Shown here one piece after another: positions 8,126 to 15,376 of a DNA stretch of 34,705 bases. The translations under genes and the position numbers were made by a program. Where the stretch lies: positions 1 to 34,705 of the forward strand of contig SIAP01000022.1 of assembly GCA_009691725.1 (NCBI GenBank). Direction: 5' to 3'. Under the pieces are notes generated by a model that was not told the origin of the DNA, searched no databases, and saw nothing but the letters and a program-made list of their open reading frames with translations. Source of the stretch: Phycisphaerales bacterium. Lineage in GTDB: Bacteria; Planctomycetota; Phycisphaerae; Phycisphaerales; SM1A02. Position 1 is the first letter of the stretch. Every line of letters starts with the position of its first letter.

Positions 8126-9027
8126 TGCGGCGCAGAGGTGTGCACCGCACGATTCATCAGTATCGTCAACCGAGCGGAGCGATAGATGAAATCTGCAACG
8201 ATTCTCGGTCGAACATCGTTGCCCTCGCCGATCATGTATGACCGATCAACTCCCGCAGGCACCTGTCCAGTCTCTGCGGCAACATCTGCAGACTGCGATG
8301 CGTACTCCGCTGGCACTGTTTCTGGTTTCGTATCGCTCAACGCGCCGTGACGAGCGCTCCCGCCGCCAAACCCAGCATCATTGCCACTCACCGGCGGCAA
8401 GCTCTCGCCAATGGGGGTGCGAACCACAAGGTCGCGAGCGGTGTTCAGTTCGCTGGTGCCCAACTTCGTCGCACCAGTTCGCTCGCTGGCGGTCGCCTCG
8501 GCTGTGCGTTCTGCTTCGACTTCCACACGCAATTCTTCTTGCGCCTGAATGCCGCCACCCGCGATCACGCTGGACTGCCGAATCATCGACCACTCTGGTT
8601 TGCCGATGTAGTAGACGACACCTGCAGGCGCGCGCGTGATCAACTTCACTTCCTTGCTCGACGAATACTCGCCCTCATCAAAGACGGCAAAAAGCCCGCC
8701 ACTTGCGCGGTAGAACATGCCTGGTTTCCCGGGGACTGCGTAGACCCGGTCAAATCCTTGAGGTTGCGCAAGTTCGTATGGCATGCCGCGCCCGGGCATC
8801 GTGAGTGGACCGCGATCCGCCACCGTTGGCTCCACCGGATAGTTCGCTGACGTGTCCTCATCGCGCGTGGAGTGATTGATCTGTCCGGGCACCTGCGACT
8901 GCGACCACCCATCGGACGTGATCACGGTGATCGTCAATGCCAAGAGAGAAATGTGCGCGAGGCGAGCGAGCATCAACGGAAGGATACGCAGGGTTGGAGC
9001 GGTCGTAAACGACTCTCCTGCGCTCAT
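8122..9027 (-). CDS. Exported protein of unknown function
   Basis: From ATG 9027 the protein has 301 residues. A hydrophobic segment L-L-A-L-T-I-T-V-I-T-S followed by S-Q-S-Q suggests a signal peptide. The first 18 residues before it are unusually long, so an internal ATG at 8973 could be the true start. I nevertheless keep 9027 because it overlaps the birA stop (ATGA). One conserved-looking block (about residues 85-160) reads Y-A-V-P-G-K-P-G-M-F-Y-R-A-S-G-G-L-F-A-V-F-D-E-G and A-P-A-G-V-V-Y-Y-I-G-K-P. It is probably a small beta domain, and I cannot assign it to a family. The middle is a low-complexity Glu/Ala/Thr/Ser stretch. The last ~45 residues form another structured segment with N-D-V-R-P-R-I-V-A-D-F-I-Y. 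It sits between birA and a second exported unknown, and the two may work as a pair. Confidence 0.7.
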   Translation of the reverse strand: MSAGESFTTAPTLRILPLMLARLAHISLLALTITVITSDGWSQSQVPGQINHSTRDEDTSANYPVEPTVADRGPLTMPGRGMPYELAQPQGFDRVYAVPGKPGMFYRASGGLFAVFDEGEYSSSKEVKLITRAPAGVVYYIGKPEWSMIRQSSVIAGGGIQAQEELRVEVEAERTAEATASERTGATKLGTSELNTARDLVVRTPIGESLPPVSGNDAGFGGGSARHGALSDTKPETVPAEYASQSADVAAETGQVPAGVDRSYMIGEGNDVRPRIVADFIYRSARLTILMNRAVHTSAPQ

Positions 9028-9812
9028 CCGCGGTCTTCGGGGACGAAGACGCTCGTCGTGGCAGATGACAAATGCTGATCGCCCCGACTCGTCCGGACCA
9101 CCACCCCCTGCAAGGGATCAATGCGAAGCACGATGCCCTCCACCAGTCCAGTGGGAGTGCGAAAACATGTGCTGGTTCCGACGAGTCCGTCTCGGGCTGC
9201 GAATCCATTCTCGATCGACTCATCGGTCTGGATGATCCACCGATCCAATCGCTCCAACAGCGCTCGCGCGATGTTGAGGCGGTCAATCGAAAACCCCTGC
9301 AATTGAAGGCTCGTCGCACGCGACGCGAGACTCGATGGAAATGCGCGCTGCGAGCAGTTGATGCCAACGCCGATAGTGGCCATGGTCTGATCCTGTTCGA
9401 TCAACACACCGCCCGCCTTCCTGCCGGAGATGAGCAGGTCGTTTGGCCACTTCAATCGGACGGATGGCGACGCGCCCGATGCTGCGCGGCACACTTCTTC
9501 AATCGCCTCTGCGGCAGCGATCGCGCAGAGGAGCGCCAATCGCTCACCGCACTGGACCGGCGTGTTCATGGAGATGGCCAGACCATCCTCGCCCGTATCG
9601 ATCCACTCCCGTCCCACGCGTCCGCGTCCAGCGGTCTGCCTCCCTGCGATCACCACCGATCCAATGGGAAATCTGCGCGCGTGGTCTTGTGTTGATGCCG
9701 TCTCGCGCAGCACAACCACGGACGTCCAGTGTGTGCAATGTGCGATCGTCGACTCCAGCGCATCTGCCCACTCGACGAGCGGTCTGGGAGTTGCGCGGTG
9801 ATCCGTGGTCAT
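9024..9812 (-). CDS. birA: Biotin--[acetyl-CoA carboxylase] ligase, monofunctional
   Basis: The protein has 262 residues from the ATG at 9812. It makes biotinyl-AMP and transfers biotin to the carboxyl carrier lysine of biotin-dependent carboxylases. The adenylate loop GRGRVGREW lies at residues 62-70. KWPNDLL begins at Lys121, the family's catalytic lysine, and GGVLIEQ follows at ~134-140. A short C-terminal domain (V-E-G-I-V-L-R-I-D to V-V-V-R-T-S) matches the SH3-like cap. There is no N-terminal helix-turn-helix, so this is the enzyme-only form and not a BirA-type repressor. The start overlaps the HIT gene stop (ATGA, 9809-9812), and its own stop overlaps the next start. A longer frame to 9896 would run into the HIT coding region with no family support. 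Confidence 0.93.
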   Translation of the reverse strand: MTTDHRATPRPLVEWADALESTIAHCTHWTSVVVLRETASTQDHARRFPIGSVVIAGRQTAGRGRVGREWIDTGEDGLAISMNTPVQCGERLALLCAIAAAEAIEEVCRAASGASPSVRLKWPNDLLISGRKAGGVLIEQDQTMATIGVGINCSQRAFPSSLASRATSLQLQGFSIDRLNIARALLERLDRWIIQTDESIENGFAARDGLVGTSTCFRTPTGLVEGIVLRIDPLQGVVVRTSRGDQHLSSATTSVFVPEDRG

Positions 9813-10249
9813 GGATTCGCGTATTGCTCGATGCGCGTCCGAATGGCGACGGCGAGAAGTGCGGCGTCCGCGGCGACGCACTGCTGCGACTCCCACTCGA
9901 TTCCAAGTCCCGATCCGCCGGGTGCGCCATCCTCGAACTTCGGAATGATGTGGAAGTGCACATGCGGGATGGCTTGGTGTGCGGCGGCTCCGTTGTTCTG
10001 CAGAATGTTGTATGCCGTCGCGCCCGTTGCTTGGACGACTGCCCGCGCCACGCTCACAAGCGCGCGACCGAGCGCAGCGGCGGATTCGTCGCTCAATTCA
10101 TGGAGGAATTCGCGTTCTTCAATGGGCACAACGAGCACATGCCCTCGCGACAACGGTGCGATGTCCAAGAACGCCACGACGAACGCATCGCCGTACACGC
10201 GATGTGATGGAATCTCTCCTCGAATGATGCGAGTGAAGATGGATGGCAT
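9809..10249 (-). CDS. HIT-family nucleotide hydrolase/transferase (HINT/Fhit-like)
   Basis: The protein has 146 residues. The histidine triad is complete: His96-V-His98-F-His100-I-I-P, preceded by Q-N-N-G-A-A-A-H-Q-A-I-P. The N-terminus S-I-F-T-R-I-I-R-G-E-I-P-S is the usual HINT opening, and D-I-A-P-L-S-R-G-H-V-L-V-V-P is the second family block. HIT proteins cleave nucleoside phosphoramidates or dinucleoside polyphosphates in the cytoplasm, and the exact substrate cannot be read from sequence. I chose the ATG at 10249 because the open frame to 10378 runs into the gdh-like gene and carries no family sequence. A 49-base gap separates it from that upstream gene, the largest gap in the run after the uncertain parA-VanZ one, so an internal promoter is possible here. 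Confidence 0.92.
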   Translation of the reverse strand: MPSIFTRIIRGEIPSHRVYGDAFVVAFLDIAPLSRGHVLVVPIEEREFLHELSDESAAALGRALVSVARAVVQATGATAYNILQNNGAAAHQAIPHVHFHIIPKFEDGAPGGSGLGIEWESQQCVAADAALLAVAIRTRIEQYANP

Positions 10250-10298
10250 GGTTGCTGCGTCGACCCACAGATGTGTGGGGTTATTGTGGAGCGAACGC

Positions 10299-11624
10299 TT
10301 ATGGAAAGATGCCGCGCAGTTCGTAGACCCGCCCAAGTTGCTCAAGGCCTGCTGCATAGGCCGCGGTGCGCCAATCACACTCGAAGCGTGCCTTGGCGAA
10401 CTTCACCCTCCGGCTCGCCAACACCATCGTCTGTTCGATCTGACGATCGAACTCGGCGTTCGACCATGGCGTGAATGTTCGATTCTGCGTCCACTCCAGG
10501 TAGGAACCGACCACGCCACCGCCGTTGCACAACACTGACGGCCACACCTCAATCCCTCGCTGAAAGAGAATGTCGTCGCCGTCCGCAGTCCACGGTGCGT
10601 GCGCGACCTCGGCAACAATCGCCGCGCTCACCCACTCCGCTCGCTTGGCAGTCATCATTTGCTCACCCGCAGCGAGCAGGAGGAGATCGACGGGCGCCTT
10701 GAAAAACTCCTCTTCGCTGACCACTTTGGTGTTGGGCAATCCACTCAGTACGCCATCAGCACGCATGCGTGTTGCGGCGGCCTCCGGCTCGATGCTCGTC
10801 TTTGCGAGAACGCCTCCTCGGCGGTCGAGTACTCCGACCATCTGCGCACCCTGTGCGACAAGCAGTCGTGCCACCTGACTTCCGACGAGCCCAAATCCGC
10901 AGACTGAAAAACGCAAGCCCTCGAGCTTTTGGTTGGAGTCTGGAAGCATGTCGCGAATCATGTGAACGAATCCTGTTCCAACAGCGATGTCTCGACCTGT
11001 CGCACCCCCTATTTCCACTGGTTTCCCAGTCACAATTGGACGCATCCCCTGCCGACTGCGATCGGGTGTCATCTGTGCAGCGGTGTCGGAGAACCACGCC
11101 ATCACCTGCGCATCCGCACCAACATCAGGACCTGGGATGTCGTAATCGGGACCGATGTGATGCGCAATCGACGCTGCGAAGCGCCGCACGACACGCATGA
11201 GTTCCTCGCGCGACAAGACATGGGGATCGCAGACCACGCCACCAGCGGCGCCGCCGAATGGCAGACGCAACAGCGCGCACTTCAGAGTCATCAGCAGGGC
11301 GAGTCCGCCGAGATCGTCCTGGGACATGAGCGGCGCGAAACGCAAACCGCCCTTGAATGGACCCAACGCGTCATTGTGCTGGATTCGATACCCCGTGAAC
11401 ATCTGGTACTCGCCATCGTCCATGAGCACTGGGAAATGCACGATGATCTCGTTCTTGGGGCGAGCAAGGATCAACTGGTAGTCTTTCGAAAGACCAAGGA
11501 CCTCCGCTGCACTCAGCATCCGTTGCACGAGCTGCGAATAGAGCCCCCCACTGGGGACGATACCGAGCGCCTCCATGATGGCACTCTGATGTCTGACTGG
11601 ATCTTCTGGTCCTACTCGTTTCAT
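10299..11624 (-). CDS. Glutamate/leucine-dehydrogenase-like protein lacking the catalytic lysine
   Basis: The 441-residue length and domain order fit hexameric Glu/Leu/Phe/Val dehydrogenases. Substrate-domain motifs include G-P-F-K-G-G-L-R-F (Lys91) and L-M-T-L-K-C-A-L (Lys115). The PDxG segment gives Asp167, and a Rossmann fold follows (V-C-G-F-G-L-V-G-S). The end has N-G-G-G-V-V-G-S-Y-L-E-W. In this family the signature G-G-A-K-G-G supplies the catalytic lysine (Lys125 in Clostridium symbiosum GDH). Here it reads G-G-A-A-G-G with codon GCT at 11246-11244 (Ala127). Lys91, Lys115 and Asp167 all sit at a constant +2 offset from the clostridial numbering, so the alignment at 127 is secure. Lys to Ala needs at least two base changes, so it is not a single read error. 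Normal deamination is therefore doubtful; a regulatory or altered-reaction role is possible. It overlaps the upstream lipoprotein stop (ATGA). Confidence 0.9.
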   Translation of the reverse strand: MKRVGPEDPVRHQSAIMEALGIVPSGGLYSQLVQRMLSAAEVLGLSKDYQLILARPKNEIIVHFPVLMDDGEYQMFTGYRIQHNDALGPFKGGLRFAPLMSQDDLGGLALLMTLKCALLRLPFGGAAGGVVCDPHVLSREELMRVVRRFAASIAHHIGPDYDIPGPDVGADAQVMAWFSDTAAQMTPDRSRQGMRPIVTGKPVEIGGATGRDIAVGTGFVHMIRDMLPDSNQKLEGLRFSVCGFGLVGSQVARLLVAQGAQMVGVLDRRGGVLAKTSIEPEAAATRMRADGVLSGLPNTKVVSEEEFFKAPVDLLLLAAGEQMMTAKRAEWVSAAIVAEVAHAPWTADGDDILFQRGIEVWPSVLCNGGGVVGSYLEWTQNRTFTPWSNAEFDRQIEQTMVLASRRVKFAKARFECDWRTAAYAAGLEQLGRVYELRGIFP

Positions 11625-12535
11625 TTCAAACTCTCCTTCAACGGAACTTCTGCGCTGGCGAATGTGACGAAACCCCAGTACTGCGGGACATGCATGTCAA
11701 TGATCCACTGCGGAGTCCATGTCCAATTGTGTTCTGGCTTCCCAGCCACTTTAGCATGGGAATCGCCCTGTTTTTCAAGGGTCCACTGCACGCGTGAAAA
11801 GTTGATCCGCCACACATCACCAGCGTCGGGATGGGGGGCCGTGTGCTGAAAGGTCTCCGTGCCTGCACGAGCGACCGGGGTGAACACACTCCACGGAATC
11901 GCCATCTCGACCGTCCATCCACGATCGATATCTCGCGAATCATTGAGCGTTCCATCGCGGTGGATCGCCACCTGCATTCCCGTTGCCGTCCATCCATGAT
12001 CTGCCTTCGCCCCCGCGCGATAGGGCACAGGGAGATAGAGATCAAAGATGGTCTCGATGGCATTCACTTCGATTTCGTAATACTCGCGCGTGTCGCCATC
12101 GGGATCGACGAAGACCTCGAAGTCGTTGTCGTGAAAGACGATCTCGTCATGTTGAGTCAGCGTTGCCCAGAGGTCGGTCTCTTCCAGATCCGCCGCAATG
12201 TAGAGATGCTGCTCATCCCACAACATCTTGACGCGTGTCCGTTGCGCAGGATGCTCGCGCGCGGGTCCTTCGATATCCAAGAACTCGTCGCTCCACGGCA
12301 TCGACTGCCAGAGCGGATCGTCGATTCTGCCATCGAGTGTGATTGGCGCACTGGCGAACGCAGCCGAATACTTCCGAGGCGCGAAGAGCGGAGCCGTGGA
12401 CGGAATTGGCTCGGGGCGTCGATAGTCGTCAACGAACTTCGCGGGCGAGACACGAGGTGGGAGTGGCGCACAACTCACGACGTGCGCCGCCGCACCGCAC
12501 AGAAACACCGCACAAACTCGGCCAAGCGAGATCAT
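11621..12535 (-). CDS. CBM9-like lipoprotein
   Basis: The protein has 304 residues. The signal peptide ends in lipobox V-V-S-C (Cys22), so membrane anchoring is expected. Residues ~55-295 match the carbohydrate-binding family 9-like beta-sandwich. The opening is I-T-L-D-G-R-I-D-D-P-L-W, then V-K-M-L-W-D-E-Q-H-L-Y-I-A-A-D-L-E-E, then H-D-N-D-F-E-V-F-V-D-P-D-G-D-T, followed by Y-Y-E-I-E-V-N-A and G-W-T-V-E-M-A-I-P-W. The end has W-R-I-N-F-S-R-V-Q-W and Y-W-G-F-V-T-F. Stand-alone proteins of this type bind sugars or unknown ligands at the cell surface, and no catalytic domain is attached. It lies between ppdK and the GDH-like gene with ATGA overlaps on both sides, an unexpected place for a surface sugar-binding protein. 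Confidence 0.85.
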   Translation of the reverse strand: MISLGRVCAVFLCGAAAHVVSCAPLPPRVSPAKFVDDYRRPEPIPSTAPLFAPRKYSAAFASAPITLDGRIDDPLWQSMPWSDEFLDIEGPAREHPAQRTRVKMLWDEQHLYIAADLEETDLWATLTQHDEIVFHDNDFEVFVDPDGDTREYYEIEVNAIETIFDLYLPVPYRAGAKADHGWTATGMQVAIHRDGTLNDSRDIDRGWTVEMAIPWSVFTPVARAGTETFQHTAPHPDAGDVWRINFSRVQWTLEKQGDSHAKVAGKPEHNWTWTPQWIIDMHVPQYWGFVTFASAEVPLKESLK

Positions 12536-15312
12536 TTCAACGCCGCCTGCGCCGCAGCGAGACGGGCGATCGGCACTCGAAATGGGGAACAGGAAACATA
12601 ATTGAGCCCGCAGGATTGGAAGAATCGAATCGACGCCGGGTCTCCGCCGTGCTCGCCGCAGACCCCAAGTTTGAGTTTTGGTTTTCGTGCGCGACCCTTC
12701 TCACACGCCATGACCACGAGGGCTCCAACACCGGCGACATCGATGGATTGGAATGGATCGTGCTCGACGATTCCCTTGTCGATGTATGCGGGTAAGAATG
12801 ATCCAGTGTCGTCGCGGCTGAATCCGAAGGTCATCTGGGTCAGATCGTTTGTGCCAAACGAAAAGAAGTCCGCATCATCGGCGATTTCATCGGCGGTGAT
12901 AGCGGCACGCGGAATCTCGATCATCGTGCCAATTGGAATCTCGTACTTCTTGACGCCCGCCTCTTTCAATACCAGCGCCACGGTTTGTTCGGTAAGCGTG
13001 CGAAGGAGGGACAACTCCTTCGTCGTGCCCACGAGTGGAATCATGATTTCCGGACGCGCATCGATGCCGTCAGCGCGACACGCGAGTCCGGCCTCGACGA
13101 TGGCGCGCACTTGCATGACGAGGATCTCTGGATAGGTCACTGCGAGTCGGCATCCACGGTGCCCAAGCATCGGATTTGCTTCGTGAAGTTGCTGCACGCG
13201 TCTGCGGACATCCGCGACAGGCACGCCAGCGTCATCTGCGAGCGACTTCTGAGCTGCCTCATCATGGGGAACGAACTCATGCAACGGCGGATCGAGCAAT
13301 CGAACGGTGACTGGCAATCCCTGCATCGCCGTGAAAATCCCGATGAAGTCGGCGCGCTGGTAGGGCAAGAGTCGTGCGAGCGCCGCTTCGCGCTGTGCAA
13401 CCTCTTCGGAGAGAATCATCTGTCGAACGGCTGCGATGCGATCGGGCTCGAAGAACATGTGCTCTGTTCTGCAGAGTCCGATGCCGATTGCGCCGAACTC
13501 GCGTGCGCGCATGGCATCCGCTGGAGAGTCGGCATTCGCACGAACACCCATCGTTGCATACTTCTCTGACCACTTCATCAGTTGCGCGAGGTCGCCAGGA
13601 ATCGACTGTGGCACGGTGGGTGCGATCGCGCCAGCCATCACCTCGCCGGTCGCACCATCAATCGAGAGTGTGTCACCGCGACCGAATGTGCGACCCTTCA
13701 CGGTCAACGATCCTGTCTCTGAATCGATCGAGAGCTCGCCAGCGCCGACCACACAACACTTGCCCCATCCCACGGCGACCACGGCGGCGTGACTCGTCTT
13801 GCCACCGGTCGATGTCAAGATGCCGGCAGCCACATGCATGCCTGCGACATCCTCTGGAGATGTTTCGCGTCGGATCAACAACACAGTTTCGCCAGCCCTC
13901 GCACGGTCCACCGCTTCGGCGGCTGTGAACGCAAGCTTGCCTGACGCGGCGCCAGGACTTGCGGCAATTCCTTTGGTGAGAATTTCAACGCCGTGCTTGT
14001 CTTCTGCGCGGTAGTACGGCAAGAGCAATTGCACCAGATTCCCCGCCGGAATTCGCTTGAGTGCTGTGCGCTCATCGATCAGTCGTTCGCGCACCATTTC
14101 AACCGCCACACGCACTGCAGCGGTGCCGTTGCGCTTGCCATTGCGAGTTTGCAACATGAAAAGTCGACCGCGTTCAATGGTGAACTCGATGTCTTGCATG
14201 TCCTTGTAGTGACGCTCAAGTTTCTGCCGCACTTTCAACAGCTGCTTCCACACCTTTGGATTCCACGCTTCAATCTCGCTGATGGGCTTTGGCGTGCGAA
14301 TGCCAGCAACCACATCCTCGCCCTGTGCGTTGATGAGAAACTCGCCGTAGAAGATGTTTTCGCCCGTGGATGGATCGCGTGTGAATGCGACGCCAGTTCC
14401 CGAGTCATCGCCCATGTTTCCGTACGCCATCGCCTGCACATTCACGGCAGTGCCAACGAGTCCTTTGATCCCCTCGATCTGTCGATAGGCGATGGCCTTG
14501 CCGCCATTCCAACTCTTGAAGACAGCCTTGATGGCCTCTTCGAGTTGCTCCATCGGATTCTGCGGGAAGGAACTCCCCACGCGATCGCGGTAAACGCGCT
14601 GATATGCGACGCACAATTCCTGCAACCCATCGGCTGGCACATCAGTGTCCTGCACGACGCCATACTTCGCCTTGATGACATGAAACTCGTGTTCGAAGCG
14701 GTGATGATCAACTCCCATCACGACATCACCAAACATATTGATGAGTCGGCGATAGGCGTCGTATGCAAAGCGCGGGTTTCCCGTCGATGCGGCGAGACCT
14801 GCAACGACCTCATCGTTGAGACCGAGGTTGAGGATCGTGTCCATCATTCCCGGCATCGAAACAGCAGCGCCAGAGCGCACCGAAACGAGGAGCGGGTTTT
14901 TTCGATCGCCAAACTTCTTGCTGAGTTCGCGCTCGAGCATTCGCACATTCTTCCGCACGGCATCCATCAACCCGTGCGGCAGCCGACCGCCGTTCTGGCT
15001 GAAACTCCCGCATGTTTCGGTGGTGATGGTGAATCCTGGAGGCACAGGCAGACCGATCGAAGTCATATCCGCGAGATTCGCTCCTTTGCCGCCGAGGAGC
15101 AGTTTCTGTGTCGCATTTCCTTCCGTTCGCGACGGACCAAATGCGTAGACCATCTTTGCGACCTTCGGCGACTTCGCCACACGCTTCGCCACACGCTTCG
15201 CCACACGCTTCGCCACACGCTTCTTCGCTTTGACCTGCGGCTTGGTCGAGGATCTCTTGCTGCGACGAGAGGATGAACGAGAGGATGAACGGGTGGATGT
15301 TGCAGTTGGCAT
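12532..15312 (-). CDS. ppdK: Pyruvate, phosphate dikinase with a basic N-terminal tail
   Basis: The protein has 926 residues. It interconverts pyruvate + ATP + Pi with PEP + AMP + PPi in the cytoplasm. The nucleotide-binding domain starts near residue 53 (G-G-K-G-A-N-L-A-D-M). The phosphohistidine site is T-G-G-K-T-S-H508-A-A-V-V-A. The PEP/pyruvate barrel carries S-F-G-T-N-D-L-T-Q-M and C885-G-E-H-G-G. Clostridium symbiosum PPDK (874 residues) uses His455 and Cys831, so both sites are shifted by 53-54, which dates the size difference to the N-terminus. That extension is Ser/Arg-rich, then Lys/Arg/Val/Ala-rich with four R-V-A-K-type units encoded by a 12-base tandem repeat. It looks like a nucleic-acid- or polyanion-binding tail. 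It is the first gene of the nine-gene run and divergent from pabB. Confidence 0.96.
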   Translation of the reverse strand: MPTATSTRSSSRSSSRRSKRSSTKPQVKAKKRVAKRVAKRVAKRVAKSPKVAKMVYAFGPSRTEGNATQKLLLGGKGANLADMTSIGLPVPPGFTITTETCGSFSQNGGRLPHGLMDAVRKNVRMLERELSKKFGDRKNPLLVSVRSGAAVSMPGMMDTILNLGLNDEVVAGLAASTGNPRFAYDAYRRLINMFGDVVMGVDHHRFEHEFHVIKAKYGVVQDTDVPADGLQELCVAYQRVYRDRVGSSFPQNPMEQLEEAIKAVFKSWNGGKAIAYRQIEGIKGLVGTAVNVQAMAYGNMGDDSGTGVAFTRDPSTGENIFYGEFLINAQGEDVVAGIRTPKPISEIEAWNPKVWKQLLKVRQKLERHYKDMQDIEFTIERGRLFMLQTRNGKRNGTAAVRVAVEMVRERLIDERTALKRIPAGNLVQLLLPYYRAEDKHGVEILTKGIAASPGAASGKLAFTAAEAVDRARAGETVLLIRRETSPEDVAGMHVAAGILTSTGGKTSHAAVVAVGWGKCCVVGAGELSIDSETGSLTVKGRTFGRGDTLSIDGATGEVMAGAIAPTVPQSIPGDLAQLMKWSEKYATMGVRANADSPADAMRAREFGAIGIGLCRTEHMFFEPDRIAAVRQMILSEEVAQREAALARLLPYQRADFIGIFTAMQGLPVTVRLLDPPLHEFVPHDEAAQKSLADDAGVPVADVRRRVQQLHEANPMLGHRGCRLAVTYPEILVMQVRAIVEAGLACRADGIDARPEIMIPLVGTTKELSLLRTLTEQTVALVLKEAGVKKYEIPIGTMIEIPRAAITADEIADDADFFSFGTNDLTQMTFGFSRDDTGSFLPAYIDKGIVEHDPFQSIDVAGVGALVVMACEKGRARKPKLKLGVCGEHGGDPASIRFFQSCGLNYVSCSPFRVPIARLAAAQAALK
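15173..15220. repeat. Four exact 12-base tandem repeats within the ppdK N-terminal tail
   Basis: The unit ttcgccacacgc (plus strand) occurs at 15173-15184, 15185-15196, 15197-15208 and 15209-15220 with no mismatch. On the coding (minus) strand each unit adds four residues of the Arg-Val-Ala-Lys type. The perfect identity suggests recent expansion or contraction by slippage, which would change tail length in steps of four residues without a frameshift. Confidence 0.95.
15266..15289. repeat. 12-base tandem duplication in the Ser/Arg part of the ppdK tail
   Basis: The unit cgagaggatgaa is present twice in direct succession (15266-15277, 15278-15289). On the minus strand it encodes the repeated Ser-Ser-Arg-Ser type sequence near the protein start. 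It is a second, independent repeat in the same tail. Confidence 0.85.
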
Positions 15313-15344
15313 ATGGGCTCCGAGGAAAGACCCGAATCCTACTC

Positions 15345-15362
15345 GACTCGATGCCTCGAGTC
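15345..15362. promoter_or_regulatory. Inverted repeat between divergent ppdK and pabB, possible operator
   Basis: GACTCG (15345-15350) and CGAGTC (15357-15362) are perfect 6-base arms with a 6-base spacer. They lie in the 64 bases between the ppdK ATG (15312) and the pabB GTG (15377), the only place a promoter for either gene could sit outside coding sequence. The arms are short, so chance is a real alternative, and I see no clear -35/-10 pair. Confidence 0.2.
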
Positions 15363-15376
15363 TCTACGATGGATTC

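Noticed and set aside
10264-10279. Small hairpin CCCACA/TGTGGG between the GDH-like gene and HIT
   Set aside because: A 6-base stem with no T-run is weak; it could be chance, although it lies in the widest clearly non-coding gap of the run.
13993-15276. Long open frame (427 codons) antisense to ppdK
   Set aside because: It is an exact shadow of a clear enzyme gene in GC-rich DNA; its translation is His/Ile/Leu-rich without any domain pattern or start signal.
15230-15376. Upstream extension of pabB over the ppdK start
   Set aside because: It encodes an artificial acidic run that mirrors the repeat-rich ppdK tail and has no PabB counterpart.
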